A stretch of 10,517 bases of DNA from Lachnospiraceae bacterium UBA1258 (GCA_002308235.1 DBVS01000024.1:298-10814); one strand, 5' to 3'; shown: positions 1 through 7,134, counted from the first letter of the stretch. Numbers and translations are program-made. Notes: generated by a model from the letters alone, not told the origin.

Positions 1-1
1 A

Positions 2-1117
2 AGCAAGGCTCCCGAGATCGAGATCTCGGACGACGATGACGCGGCCATTTACTTCTCTTCGGGTACCACGGGCTTCCCGAAGGCGATTTTGCATGCGCAC
101 AGGGCTTTGGTACATTCCGCGATCGTTGAGCAAAAGCATCACGGACAGACAAGAGACGATGTCTTTCTTTGTATTCCGCCCCTTTACCATACGGGTGCGA
201 AAATGCACTGGTTCGGCAGCCTGATTTCAGGCAGCAAGGCCGTTCTTTTAAAGGGAACGAAACCCGAATACATTTTTAAAGCTGTTTCAGACGAAAAGTG
301 CACCATCGTCTGGCTCCTGGTTCCCTGGGCTCAGGACTGCCTTGAAGCAATAGATTCCGGTGCCATCAAACTTTCCGATTATACCCTTTCACAGTGGAGA
401 CTCATGCACATCGGTGCACAGCCCGTGCCCCCGAGCCTTATCAGAAAGTGGAAGGAAGTTTTCCCGAATCACGATTACGATACAAACTACGGACTTTCCG
501 AATCCATCGGACCCGGCGCGGTACATCTCGGAGTTGAGAATATTCACAAGGTGGGTGCCATCGGCAAAGCAGGCTATGGCTGGGAAACCCGGATCGTGGA
601 CGAAAACGGCAACCCCGTTAAACAGGGCGAAGTGGGAGAACTTATCGTTAAGGGCCCCGGCGTCATGAAGTGCTACTATCACGATAAGAAGGCCACCGAT
701 GAAGTCCTTAAGGACGGCTGGCTTTACACCGGCGATATGGCCGTTACCGACGAGGACGGTTTTATCATGCTTGTCGACCGTAAGAAAGACGTTATCATAA
801 GCGGCGGTGAAAATATCTATCCCGTACAGATCGAAGACTTTATCCGCACGAACGAGGCGGTTCACGACGTTGCGGTCATCGGACTTCCGGACAAACGTCT
901 CGGAGAGGTTTCCGCAGCCATAATCGAATTAAAATCCAACATGGTCGTTACCGAAGAAGAGATCATGGAATTCTGCAAGGCTCTGCCCAGATACAAGAGA
1001 CCTCACAGGGTCATTTTCGCGGATATTCCCAGGAACCCCACCGGAAAGATCGAGAAGCCGAAGCTTCGTGAGATCTACTGCGGCGACAGACTTGTGGAAG
1101 CTCAAAATAAAGGATGA
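2..1117 (+). CDS. Acyl-CoA synthetase (AMP-binding, adenylate-forming ligase), 5' end missing
   Basis: Activates a carboxylic acid with ATP to an acyl-adenylate and transfers it to coenzyme A; cytoplasmic. The frame is open from base 2, so the start lies outside the window; 371 residues are visible of a usual 500-550. The phosphate-binding motif SSGTTGFPK is at bases 56-82. Further family motifs follow: YGLSES, then YTGD (725-736) with GFIMLVDRKKDVIISGGENI, the hinge into the C-terminal lid. Near the end PTGKIEK carries the catalytic lysine (codon 1046-1048). All core motifs seen are intact. The acid substrate cannot be read from this; medium- or long-chain fatty acid and aromatic acid ligases share these motifs. 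No terminator is seen after the stop, so some read-through into the receiver gene is possible. Confident on family, not on substrate. Confidence 0.93.
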   Translation, partial: SKAPEIEISDDDDAAIYFSSGTTGFPKAILHAHRALVHSAIVEQKHHGQTRDDVFLCIPPLYHTGAKMHWFGSLISGSKAVLLKGTKPEYIFKAVSDEKCTIVWLLVPWAQDCLEAIDSGAIKLSDYTLSQWRLMHIGAQPVPPSLIRKWKEVFPNHDYDTNYGLSESIGPGAVHLGVENIHKVGAIGKAGYGWETRIVDENGNPVKQGEVGELIVKGPGVMKCYYHDKKATDEVLKDGWLYTGDMAVTDEDGFIMLVDRKKDVIISGGENIYPVQIEDFIRTNEAVHDVAVIGLPDKRLGEVSAAIIELKSNMVVTEEEIMEFCKALPRYKRPHRVIFADIPRNPTGKIEKPKLREIYCGDRLVEAQNKG

Positions 1118-1132
1118 TTTTTCCCGTATTTG

Positions 1133-1141
1133 TGATATAAT
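1133..1141 (+). promoter_or_regulatory. Extended -10 promoter for the receiver-azlCD genes
   Basis: The 16 bases after the synthetase stop lead to TGATATAAT: a perfect TATAAT (1136-1141) preceded by the TGN extension. No good -35 box is found 16-18 bases upstream (GATGAT region), which extended -10 promoters tolerate. Transcription would start near 1148, about 30 bases before the ATG of the receiver gene. Confidence 0.55.
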
Positions 1142-1178
1142 CCAATTGTAGGCGAAAGCCGCACGATATGGGGAGAAT

Positions 1179-1586
1179 ATGGATACTGCATTGAGGGCTT
1201 TACTGGTTGATGATAACGAGATCAACACGGGAATAATCGAATTACAGCTGAGGGACATGGGTTTTGAAGTGTTCTCTGCAAACGACGGGGAAAAAGCCGT
1301 TTCCAAATTCGAGGAATCCGAGGAAGACTTCTTTGACATCATAATCATGGACATTATGATGCCGGTAATGGACGGAATTCAGGCCATTCGTAATATTCGA
1401 AGGCTTGACAGGGCGGACGCGGGCGTGATTCCCATCATCGCCATAACCGCCAACTCTTTTTCCGACTACGGAGAGGTCTTAAGAGAAGAAGGGGTAACCG
1501 ACTGCATATCAAAACCGTTTTCCAGGCACACCCTTGAAGAAACGGTCAGGTCCCTGGTGGGAGATCTGCAGCGACCGGGTATTTAA
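1179..1586 (+). CDS. Stand-alone response-regulator receiver domain protein
   Basis: A single receiver (REC) domain of 135 residues with no output domain. The acidic pair is D11-D12, the phosphorylation site is D58 (in IIIMDIMMPVMDG), the switch threonine is T90 and the conserved lysine is K112 (SKPF), so it should be phosphorylatable. The VDDNEIN start and the ITAN segment resemble receivers of hybrid kinases and of phosphorelay proteins more than DNA-binding regulators. A purine-rich site GGGGAG (1170-1175) lies 3 bases before the ATG, rather close. The gene has its own extended -10 promoter and is followed after 6 bases by azlC, so the two are probably co-transcribed. Its partner kinase is not evident here. 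The role is unknown: a phosphorelay intermediate or a protein-interaction switch are both possible. Confidence 0.9.
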   Translation: MDTALRALLVDDNEINTGIIELQLRDMGFEVFSANDGEKAVSKFEESEEDFFDIIIMDIMMPVMDGIQAIRNIRRLDRADAGVIPIIAITANSFSDYGEVLREEGVTDCISKPFSRHTLEETVRSLVGDLQRPGI

Positions 1587-1592
1587 ATCCAA

Positions 1593-2318
1593 ATGAGTAA
1601 TTACAGTAAAGTTTCTGAATTTAAAGACGGAGTTAAAAAAGGGATACCGATAGGTGTAGGATACCTGGCGGTATCCTTTACATTTGGCATTTGGGCCGTG
1701 GAGGGAGGAATCCCGCTTCCTCTGGTGGTCTTTATTTCTTTGTCGAATCTTACAAGCGCCGGGCAGTTTGCGGGTACCGGGCTCATGCTGGGACTTGCGT
1801 CCTATTTTGAGATCGGACTGTCGGTATTTGTCATCAACATACGCTACATGCTCATGAGCCTTTCCCTTTCCCAGAAGCTTGACCGTTCCACCAAGGTCGG
1901 TCAGAAGCTGCTTTTCGGTTACGGAATAACGGACGAGGTGTTTGCCATAGCTTCCACCAGGGAGCGGGAGGTGACGGCCCACTACATGTACGGGCTAATC
2001 CTGACTCCTGTCATTGGCTGGACTTTAGGTACTTTCATGGGCGCGGCCGTGGGGATCATCCTTCCCGAAAGGCTGCAGGTGGCCATGGGTATCGGGCTCT
2101 ATGCCATGTTTATCGCGATCATAGTGCCGCCTGCCAAGCATTCTCTTGCAATCCTTTGCACCATACTCATTTCCGTGGGTATCATGTGTCTTATTAAATA
2201 CGTGCCCTTCATAAAGATCGGAGAGGGCTTTGCGCTCATCATTGCCACGGTGGCTGCTTCGGCTGTCATGGCGGCTTTGGCGCCCATAAAGGACAGGGAG
2301 GGCGATGCGCATGAATAA
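1593..2318 (+). CDS. azlC: AzlC family branched-chain amino acid exporter, large subunit
   Basis: Integral membrane protein of 241 residues, the large subunit of the AzlCD exporter for branched-chain amino acids and some analogues. Family signatures are GIPIGVGYLAVSFTFG near residue 18, TSAGQFAG near 54, NIRYMLMSLSLSQKL near 82 and YGITDEVFA near 110. The rest is a run of hydrophobic segments ending in a short charged tail. The length is normal. No clear Shine-Dalgarno precedes the ATG; the receiver gene stops 6 bases upstream, so initiation may be coupled to its translation. The end overlaps the start of azlD. In Bacillus subtilis azlCD is part of an Lrp-type (AzlB) regulated operon; no such regulator gene is seen here, the neighbour being a receiver domain instead. 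Confidence 0.93.
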   Translation: MSNYSKVSEFKDGVKKGIPIGVGYLAVSFTFGIWAVEGGIPLPLVVFISLSNLTSAGQFAGTGLMLGLASYFEIGLSVFVINIRYMLMSLSLSQKLDRSTKVGQKLLFGYGITDEVFAIASTREREVTAHYMYGLILTPVIGWTLGTFMGAAVGIILPERLQVAMGIGLYAMFIAIIVPPAKHSLAILCTILISVGIMCLIKYVPFIKIGEGFALIIATVAASAVMAALAPIKDREGDAHE

Positions 2319-2622
2319 AGAAATGTATTACTTTGTTGCGGCGGTGGTGATGGCCCTGGTGTCCTATATTCCGAGAGCCCTTCCCATTACCCTTTTTACC
2401 AAGCAGATAAGGTCGCGGTTCATCAGATCCTTTCTTTATTACGTTCCCTATGCGGTACTGGGGGGACTGACCTTCCCGGGGATCTTTTACTGCACGGACA
2501 GTTTCTGGACGGCATTAGTGGGAACCCTTGTGGCGCTGATCGTTGCTTTCTTTGAAAAAAGTCTGGTGATCGTTGCGGCTGCGGCCGTTCTTTCGGTGTT
2601 TCTTTCGGGGCTGTTTTTATAG
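2311..2622 (+). CDS. azlD: AzlD family branched-chain amino acid exporter, small subunit
   Basis: Small hydrophobic membrane protein of 103 residues that works with AzlC. The SYIPRALPITLF stretch, with the conserved R-x-LP, and PYAVLGGLTFPGIFY are typical of AzlD; three to four membrane segments can be seen. Two in-frame ATGs exist, at 2305 and 2311. GGAGG at 2297-2301 is only 3 bases from the first and 9 from the second, so 2311 is preferred; using 2305 would add two residues. Either start overlaps the azlC end (stop 2316-2318), so translation is coupled. The stop codon TAG lies inside the terminator hairpin. Confidence 0.9.
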   Translation: MNKEMYYFVAAVVMALVSYIPRALPITLFTKQIRSRFIRSFLYYVPYAVLGGLTFPGIFYCTDSFWTALVGTLVALIVAFFEKSLVIVAAAAVLSVFLSGLFL

Positions 2623-2631
2623 CCCCTTTTT
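2607..2631 (+). terminator. Intrinsic terminator of the receiver-azlCD transcript
   Basis: GGGGCT (2607-2612) and AGCCCC (2621-2626) form a perfect 6-bp stem with an 8-base T-rich loop, followed directly by TTTTT (2627-2631) and more T-rich sequence. The hairpin overlaps the last codons and the stop of azlD. It separates this transcript from the promoter 25 bases further on. Confidence 0.85.
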
Positions 2632-2655
2632 CTATGCTTTCTTTTTAATGAACAC

Positions 2656-2685
2656 TTGATAGAGTATATGTGTATATATTATAAT
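2656..2685 (+). promoter_or_regulatory. Sigma-A-type promoter for the hydrolase-kinase transcript
   Basis: TTGATA (2656-2661) and TATAAT (2680-2685) are separated by 18 bases, with very A/T-rich sequence around. Transcription would start near 2692, giving a leader of about 94 bases before the hydrolase ATG. The match is close to the housekeeping consensus, which suggests constitutive expression. Confidence 0.75.
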
Positions 2686-2785
2686 CTATATATGGTAATT
2701 TCTGCCGAATCCTAACTTGCTTATTCAGTCATCGAATTCGGTTCGCATCGAGTTTCACAACCCAATATCAGGAAGGAGATTCCGA

Positions 2786-4435
2786 ATGATACTTCAATTT
2801 GTCGGTGCCGATCATCAGGTAACGGGCAGCTGCCACTTTATAGAGGCGTGCGGCAAGAAATTTATCGTGGACTGCGGTATGGAGCAGGGAAACATTTCCT
2901 ACGAAAGCAAAGGACTTCCCTGCAGTGAGGCGGAGCTGGACTTCGTTCTTCTGACCCATGCTCACGTGGACCACTCAGGTATGCTCCCCTACATCTATTC
3001 AAAGGGATTTCGCGGCGAGATCTACACTACCTACGCAACCGAACAGCTTTGCTCCATCATGCTTCGCGACTGCGCGCACATCCAGATGCAGGAAGCTGAA
3101 TGGAAGAACCGTAAAAAGAAGCGCAGTGACGCTCTTCAAGACGATTTTAAGCCTATCTACAACATGGAGGACGCCGACGGGGCCATCAAACATCTGGTGG
3201 GCTGTGCTTACGGCTCCATGGTTGAGATCGCAGAGGGCATCACGGTTCGTTTCACGGACATCGGACACTTGCTCGGTTCCGCCAGCATAGAGATCTTCCT
3301 TAACGAAAACGGCATCAGAAAGACCGTGGTATTTTCGGGGGATATCGGAAACAAAGACCAGCCTCTTATCAAGGACCCCGCCTACACGGAGAAAGCCGAC
3401 TATGTCATCATGGAAACCACCTACGGTGACAGACTCCATGAAAAAGCAAAAACCAATTCCGTGGAGGATTTTGCTGCAATTATTCAGGAAACCCTTGACG
3501 GCGGCGGAAATGTGGTCATCCCTTCCTTTGCGGTGGGTCGTACTCAGGAGATCCTTTTCTTTATCAAGCAGATAAAGGAACGGGACCTGGTAAAGTACCA
3601 TGATTTTCCGGTTTATATGGACTCGCCTCTGGCGGTTGACGCAACCGAGATCTTTCAGAAAAACATCATAGACTGCTTCGATGACGAAGCGATGGAATAC
3701 ATCAAAAAAGGCGATAATCCCCTTACATTCCCGGGGCTGAACCTTGCGATATCAAGTGAAGAATCAAAGGCCATCAACTTTGACGAAGAGCCCAAGGTCA
3801 TCATTTCCGCATCGGGCATGTGTGAGGCCGGCCGTATCAGACATCACTTAAAGCATAACCTCTGGAGACCCGAGTGTACCGTGCTTTTTGTAGGTTATCA
3901 GGCTCAGGGTACTCTGGGACGCGCTCTGGTAGAAGGTGCGGAAGAGGTAAAGCTTTTCGGCGAATCCATAAGCGTCCGGGCAGCCATCACTTCCCTTCCC
4001 GGACTTTCCGGACACGCCGACAGAGACGGACTTGCGGAGTGGCTGGGAGCCTTTAAGGAAAAACCTTCGAAGGTATTTATGGTTCACGGTGACGACATGT
4101 CCTGTGAGGCCTTTACGGAATATGTCAACAAAGAAATGAAGATCCCGGCTTACGCACCCTTCTCGGGTACCGTGGTGGATCTTGCCACCGGTGAGATCGT
4201 CAAAGAAGCCGCTCCCGAAAAGAAGAAGCCGAAGATCACATCCATTTCCGATGCCTTTGCACGTCTTCTTGCTGCCGGACAGCGTTTGCTTGCCGTTATC
4301 CAGAAGAACAGAGATCATGCGAACAAGGATCTTGCGAAGTTTACGAGTCAGATCAATTCCCTTGCCGACAAGTGGGATCCGGATTCAGACCCCATTATCG
4401 AGAAGCCCAGGAAGGGCAAAAGAAAGAGAAAATGA
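2786..4435 (+). CDS. Beta-CASP metallo-beta-lactamase-fold RNA hydrolase (CPSF/RMMBL type)
   Basis: Predicted zinc-dependent nuclease acting on RNA in the cytoplasm; 549 residues. Zinc ligands visible are H58-A-H60-V-D62-H63, H161 (DIGHLLGSA), D186 (SGDIGN) and the late H410 (GLSGHAD); H434 (VHGD) matches the RMMBL end motif. The beta-CASP insert shows METTYGDR, FAVGRTQE and SASGMCEAGRIRHHL. The site therefore looks complete. After about residue 475 comes a roughly 75-residue extension rich in lysine, ending RKGKRKRK, which may bind nucleic acid. ATG at 2786 is chosen because AAGGAG ends 7 bases upstream; an upstream TTG at 2717 in frame has no such site. The stop overlaps the kinase start (ATGA), indicating translational coupling. 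Members without the RNase J signature are often annotated only as MBL-fold hydrolases; substrate unknown. Confidence 0.92.
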   Translation: MILQFVGADHQVTGSCHFIEACGKKFIVDCGMEQGNISYESKGLPCSEAELDFVLLTHAHVDHSGMLPYIYSKGFRGEIYTTYATEQLCSIMLRDCAHIQMQEAEWKNRKKKRSDALQDDFKPIYNMEDADGAIKHLVGCAYGSMVEIAEGITVRFTDIGHLLGSASIEIFLNENGIRKTVVFSGDIGNKDQPLIKDPAYTEKADYVIMETTYGDRLHEKAKTNSVEDFAAIIQETLDGGGNVVIPSFAVGRTQEILFFIKQIKERDLVKYHDFPVYMDSPLAVDATEIFQKNIIDCFDDEAMEYIKKGDNPLTFPGLNLAISSEESKAINFDEEPKVIISASGMCEAGRIRHHLKHNLWRPECTVLFVGYQAQGTLGRALVEGAEEVKLFGESISVRAAITSLPGLSGHADRDGLAEWLGAFKEKPSKVFMVHGDDMSCEAFTEYVNKEMKIPAYAPFSGTVVDLATGEIVKEAAPEKKKPKITSISDAFARLLAAGQRLLAVIQKNRDHANKDLAKFTSQINSLADKWDPDSDPIIEKPRKGKRKRK

Positions 4436-6051
4436 AAGCCGGACGAAAATCCCTGAATTTTAAAATAACGGTTTATGTCATCGTGGCAGCGGTGGCATTG
4501 CTGATCCTGTTCTCCTATTACTTTTTTTACATGCGAAGGACCATGAGGCGCGAGATATACGATTCCCTCACCCGTGACGGAGCCTATGTCAGCGGAAGGG
4601 TCTCGGATGTGATCAATAACGTAATAGACACCGCCAAGGGACCGGGATACAATTCGGCACTTCAAAGAGCACTGTTTTCCGACGATGCGGGGGAGAAGCT
4701 TCAGAATATCTCAACCTCGAGAGAGCTTATCGCCACCGCCAGAGATCAGAACGAATATATCATGGACCTGTTTTATTATTCCGATACGGGGCATCTTTAC
4801 ACCGTATCGGAGTATTACGACAGATTCAGGAACAACATGAAACTTTACGGCTTTGATCGGGAGATCAATCTTGAACAGAGCTTTATTTCGGATGTCCCTT
4901 TAAAGGACAAATCCGCCACCTTCTATTTTCTTTATACTCCCATCTACAGGACTGCGGTGGGCATCGCACACAGGTCCAGAGAGCGGGGGATCTGCGCCAT
5001 TCTGTTCGATTTCAGACCCATAGTCAGAAACTGCGAAGACATCATAGGTGCAAACGATTCCTGCTATTATGTCTTTAACAACGAGATAGTGAGCGAGATC
5101 CGCCCTGTTGACAGCGTGGCGTCCGAGAACCTGGTCCATTTAAAGGACGGGGACAAAGAATACGAATTCGGCGGTGTGCGTTACTTCGTTCACGTTTATT
5201 CAGACGAAAACGGGAAATATGTCAGTCTGGCGCCGGTCAGCCTGCTTGAAATGAAGAATATGACTCTGGATAAGACCTTTGTGGTGGTGGCAATATTTTT
5301 GCTGGTGCTTTTCGGAGTGTTCTTTTTCTTTATCGCCAGACTTGAGTATTCCGCCAGAAGAGAGCAGGAGACCAGAGAAATGCTGCTTTCCGCCACGGTG
5401 GCACAGCAGGAAGCCGAAATGATGGCCTACAGAAGCCAGATAAATCCGCACTTTTTCTTTAACACCCTTGAGTGCGTGCGGTCAATGGCCCAGTATTACA
5501 ATGCCGAAATGATAGAAGACATCGTCAGCGCCATGTCGAAAATGTTCAGATATTCCCTGTATTCGGACATGACGGTTTCTTTGTCCGCGGAGATCGATAT
5601 GCTGGAGCAGTACTTCAGGATCACCAGCTACAGATTTCCGGATAAATACGTTTTAAATCTGGAGATCGATGATTCCACGGCAGATTACAGGGTGCCTTCC
5701 ATGATTTTGCAGCCCCTGGTTGAAAATTCCATAAAGCATGCGTTTGTCAACACTGTGGCCGGAAAGAAAAACATAGTCACGGTGCGTGCGGGCTTTACCG
5801 AAAACGGACTTTTGAAGTTGACGGTTAAGGATAACGGTTGCGGAATGAGTACGGAAGAACTGAATGCCCTCAGGACGAACGCCATGGACACCGGTGTGAA
5901 AACCACGCGCAAAGACAGCATAGGTATCAAGAATATCTACGAAAGAATCAAGCTTTTTGACGAAAGAAACGAAATGCAGTTTTACTCCGAGCCCGGTGAA
6001 TATACGAAAGTCGAACTGATCCTGTATCCTGCGAAGATAAGATCAACGTAA
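4432..6051 (+). CDS. Sensor histidine kinase, YesM/LytS type
   Basis: Membrane sensor of 539 residues that autophosphorylates and passes phosphate to a response regulator. Membrane segment 1 is at about residues 12-33, an extracellular sensory region of about 250 residues follows, and segment 2 is at about 283-305. The His_kinase domain carries QINPHFFFNTLE with catalytic H340; the ATP-binding domain has PLVENSIKHAF (N432), KDNGCGM and GIGIKNIYERIKL. Only about 30 residues lie between segment 2 and the histidine motif, so a normal HAMP linker seems absent. ATG at 4432 is chosen: it overlaps the hydrolase stop and leads straight into the membrane anchor; an in-frame ATG at 4372 would add 20 charged residues from within the hydrolase gene. 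The end overlaps the regulator gene on the other strand by 9 bases. The likely partner is that regulator. Confidence 0.93.
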   Translation: MKAGRKSLNFKITVYVIVAAVALLILFSYYFFYMRRTMRREIYDSLTRDGAYVSGRVSDVINNVIDTAKGPGYNSALQRALFSDDAGEKLQNISTSRELIATARDQNEYIMDLFYYSDTGHLYTVSEYYDRFRNNMKLYGFDREINLEQSFISDVPLKDKSATFYFLYTPIYRTAVGIAHRSRERGICAILFDFRPIVRNCEDIIGANDSCYYVFNNEIVSEIRPVDSVASENLVHLKDGDKEYEFGGVRYFVHVYSDENGKYVSLAPVSLLEMKNMTLDKTFVVVAIFLLVLFGVFFFFIARLEYSARREQETREMLLSATVAQQEAEMMAYRSQINPHFFFNTLECVRSMAQYYNAEMIEDIVSAMSKMFRYSLYSDMTVSLSAEIDMLEQYFRITSYRFPDKYVLNLEIDDSTADYRVPSMILQPLVENSIKHAFVNTVAGKKNIVTVRAGFTENGLLKLTVKDNGCGMSTEELNALRTNAMDTGVKTTRKDSIGIKNIYERIKLFDERNEMQFYSEPGEYTKVELILYPAKIRST

Positions 6052-7095
6052 CTGGGAATACTGCTCGGGGGTGACTCCGTACTTTGCTTTGAAGGTTTTG
6101 ATAAAATAGCCCACATCGTCAAAGCCCACACGGCTTGCCACACCCGAGACGCTTGCACCCTTTTCTTTTAACAGATCGGCGGCGCGGCAGAGTCTGACTC
6201 TCTTTAAAAAGCCCATGGCACTTGTTACGGTGTGGAGCCTAAAAAGCTCGAAAACATATGATTTGGACAGGAAAAAGTGACCGCACACGTCCTCCATGGA
6301 AATCTTGTTTTCAAGATTGTCGAAGAGATATTCCTGGATTTTTGCGGTCTGTTCGTTATAGGAGAAAAAGAAGCAGCCTCGGAAGGATTTCCCTGCTTCT
6401 TTTATTTTTTCGGGAATTTCCTCGAAGGAAGAAAGGGCGGTACTCAAGCCTATGCGGGTGCCCTTAAGCCTGTCTTCCAGTATGTAGGGATTGTCGCATT
6501 CGGAAAGGATATAGGCATAATCAAAGCCACCTACGGAAACGGGCGTAAGGCCGGGAAGATTTTTGATTTCCGAATCGGAAAGAAGAATGCGGGACCGGTC
6601 CGTAAATTTAAACGCCTTAAAGAATTTGATCACATCGGGGTTCTTAAGGGCCTTATCGCTTGAAAGATCGAAGTTTTTTATATCAAAGAATTCGGAAGCA
6701 CTTGAAGAAAGGCGGGTGTAAAGAGCGGTGAGGGTGTTCTTTACTTCTGCTTTGTCCAAGGGTTTTATAAGATACTCCGAGACTTCCTGTTTCATGGCCT
6801 TTCTGGCAATTTCAAAGTCACGGTAAGCGCTGACTATCACAAAAGAAACGTGGGAATCGGCTTTTCTGATGCTTTCGATAAGTTTCATTCCGTCGATTCC
6901 GGGCATTCTTATATCCGTAAAAACAACATCGGGCTTAAGGACCTCGATGTTTGAAAGTGCTTCGGAGGAATCGGTGAACTTGCCGACCACGTCAAAACCG
7001 TACTCCGCCCAGTCCACTATGCCTGCCAAACCGCGGAGAGCCCAGATTTCGTCGTCCACCAGAACTGCCTTAAAGAGTCTCTTGTCATTTTCCAT
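6043..7095 (-). CDS. Response regulator with AraC-type DNA-binding domain, YesN type
   Basis: DNA-binding regulator of 350 residues. The receiver domain (about 8-128) has D14-D15, phosphorylation site D61 (FTDIRMPGIDG), S89 and K111. A middle region (about 130-245) includes RIGLSTALSSFEEIPEKIKEA, which resembles the degenerate central domain of YesN-like proteins. The C-terminal 100 residues hold two helix-turn-helix units, SMEDVCGHFFLSKSYVFELF and SVSGVASRVGFDDVGYFIKTF, ending in GVTPEQYS. AGAGGG lies about 8 bases before the ATG. The gene is divergent from the sugar-type ABC importer and convergent with the YesM-type kinase. By family knowledge it should activate the importer when phosphorylated; this is inference. 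A strong + strand hairpin lies within codons 229-244. Confidence 0.93.
   Translation of the reverse strand: MENDKRLFKAVLVDDEIWALRGLAGIVDWAEYGFDVVGKFTDSSEALSNIEVLKPDVVFTDIRMPGIDGMKLIESIRKADSHVSFVIVSAYRDFEIARKAMKQEVSEYLIKPLDKAEVKNTLTALYTRLSSSASEFFDIKNFDLSSDKALKNPDVIKFFKAFKFTDRSRILLSDSEIKNLPGLTPVSVGGFDYAYILSECDNPYILEDRLKGTRIGLSTALSSFEEIPEKIKEAGKSFRGCFFFSYNEQTAKIQEYLFDNLENKISMEDVCGHFFLSKSYVFELFRLHTVTSAMGFLKRVRLCRAADLLKEKGASVSGVASRVGFDDVGYFIKTFKAKYGVTPEQYSQLR
6366..6410 (+). terminator. Intrinsic terminator on the + strand, inside the regulator gene (antisense)
   Basis: AAAAGAAGCAG (6366-6376) pairs perfectly with CTGCTTCTTTT (6393-6403). The stem continues, after a one-sided CCTC bulge (6377-6380), as GGAA (6381-6384) with TTCC (6389-6392) around a GGAT loop. 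The T-run TTTTATTTTTT (6400-6410) begins in the 3' arm and continues past it. This is the only good terminator seen downstream of the kinase gene, about 315-360 bases past its stop, so the hydrolase-kinase mRNA would carry a long 3' end antisense to the regulator. It could also be a coding coincidence. Confidence 0.6.
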
Positions 7096-7134
7096 AAAAA
7101 AATCCCTCTTATTCCCCCAAAAACATCTGAATTT

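Noticed and set aside
12..29. Perfect 8-base inverted repeat CCGAGATC/GATCTCGG with a 2-base centre
   Set aside because: It lies in the acyl-CoA synthetase coding region (PEIEIS), has too short a loop for a full hairpin and no T-run; most likely a codon coincidence.
389..865. 158-codon open frame on the - strand within the acyl-CoA synthetase gene
   Set aside because: Shadow of a well-supported gene; no recognisable protein family features.
1151..1160. GGCGAAAGCC mini-hairpin in the leader of the receiver gene
   Set aside because: Only 3 base pairs with a GAAA loop; too small to call a regulatory structure.
2717..2785. In-frame extension of the hydrolase from a TTG codon
   Set aside because: No ribosome site before the TTG, and the extra residues do not resemble the family start; ATG 2786 with AAGGAG is far better.
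2999..3601. 200-codon open frame on the - strand within the hydrolase gene
   Set aside because: Antisense to a clear gene with conserved motifs; no ribosome site or recognisable domain.
4372..4431. Upstream ATG for the kinase, adding 20 residues
   Set aside because: No ribosome site, and the added residues are a frame-shifted reading of the hydrolase tail; the ATGA overlap at 4432 is the standard coupled start.
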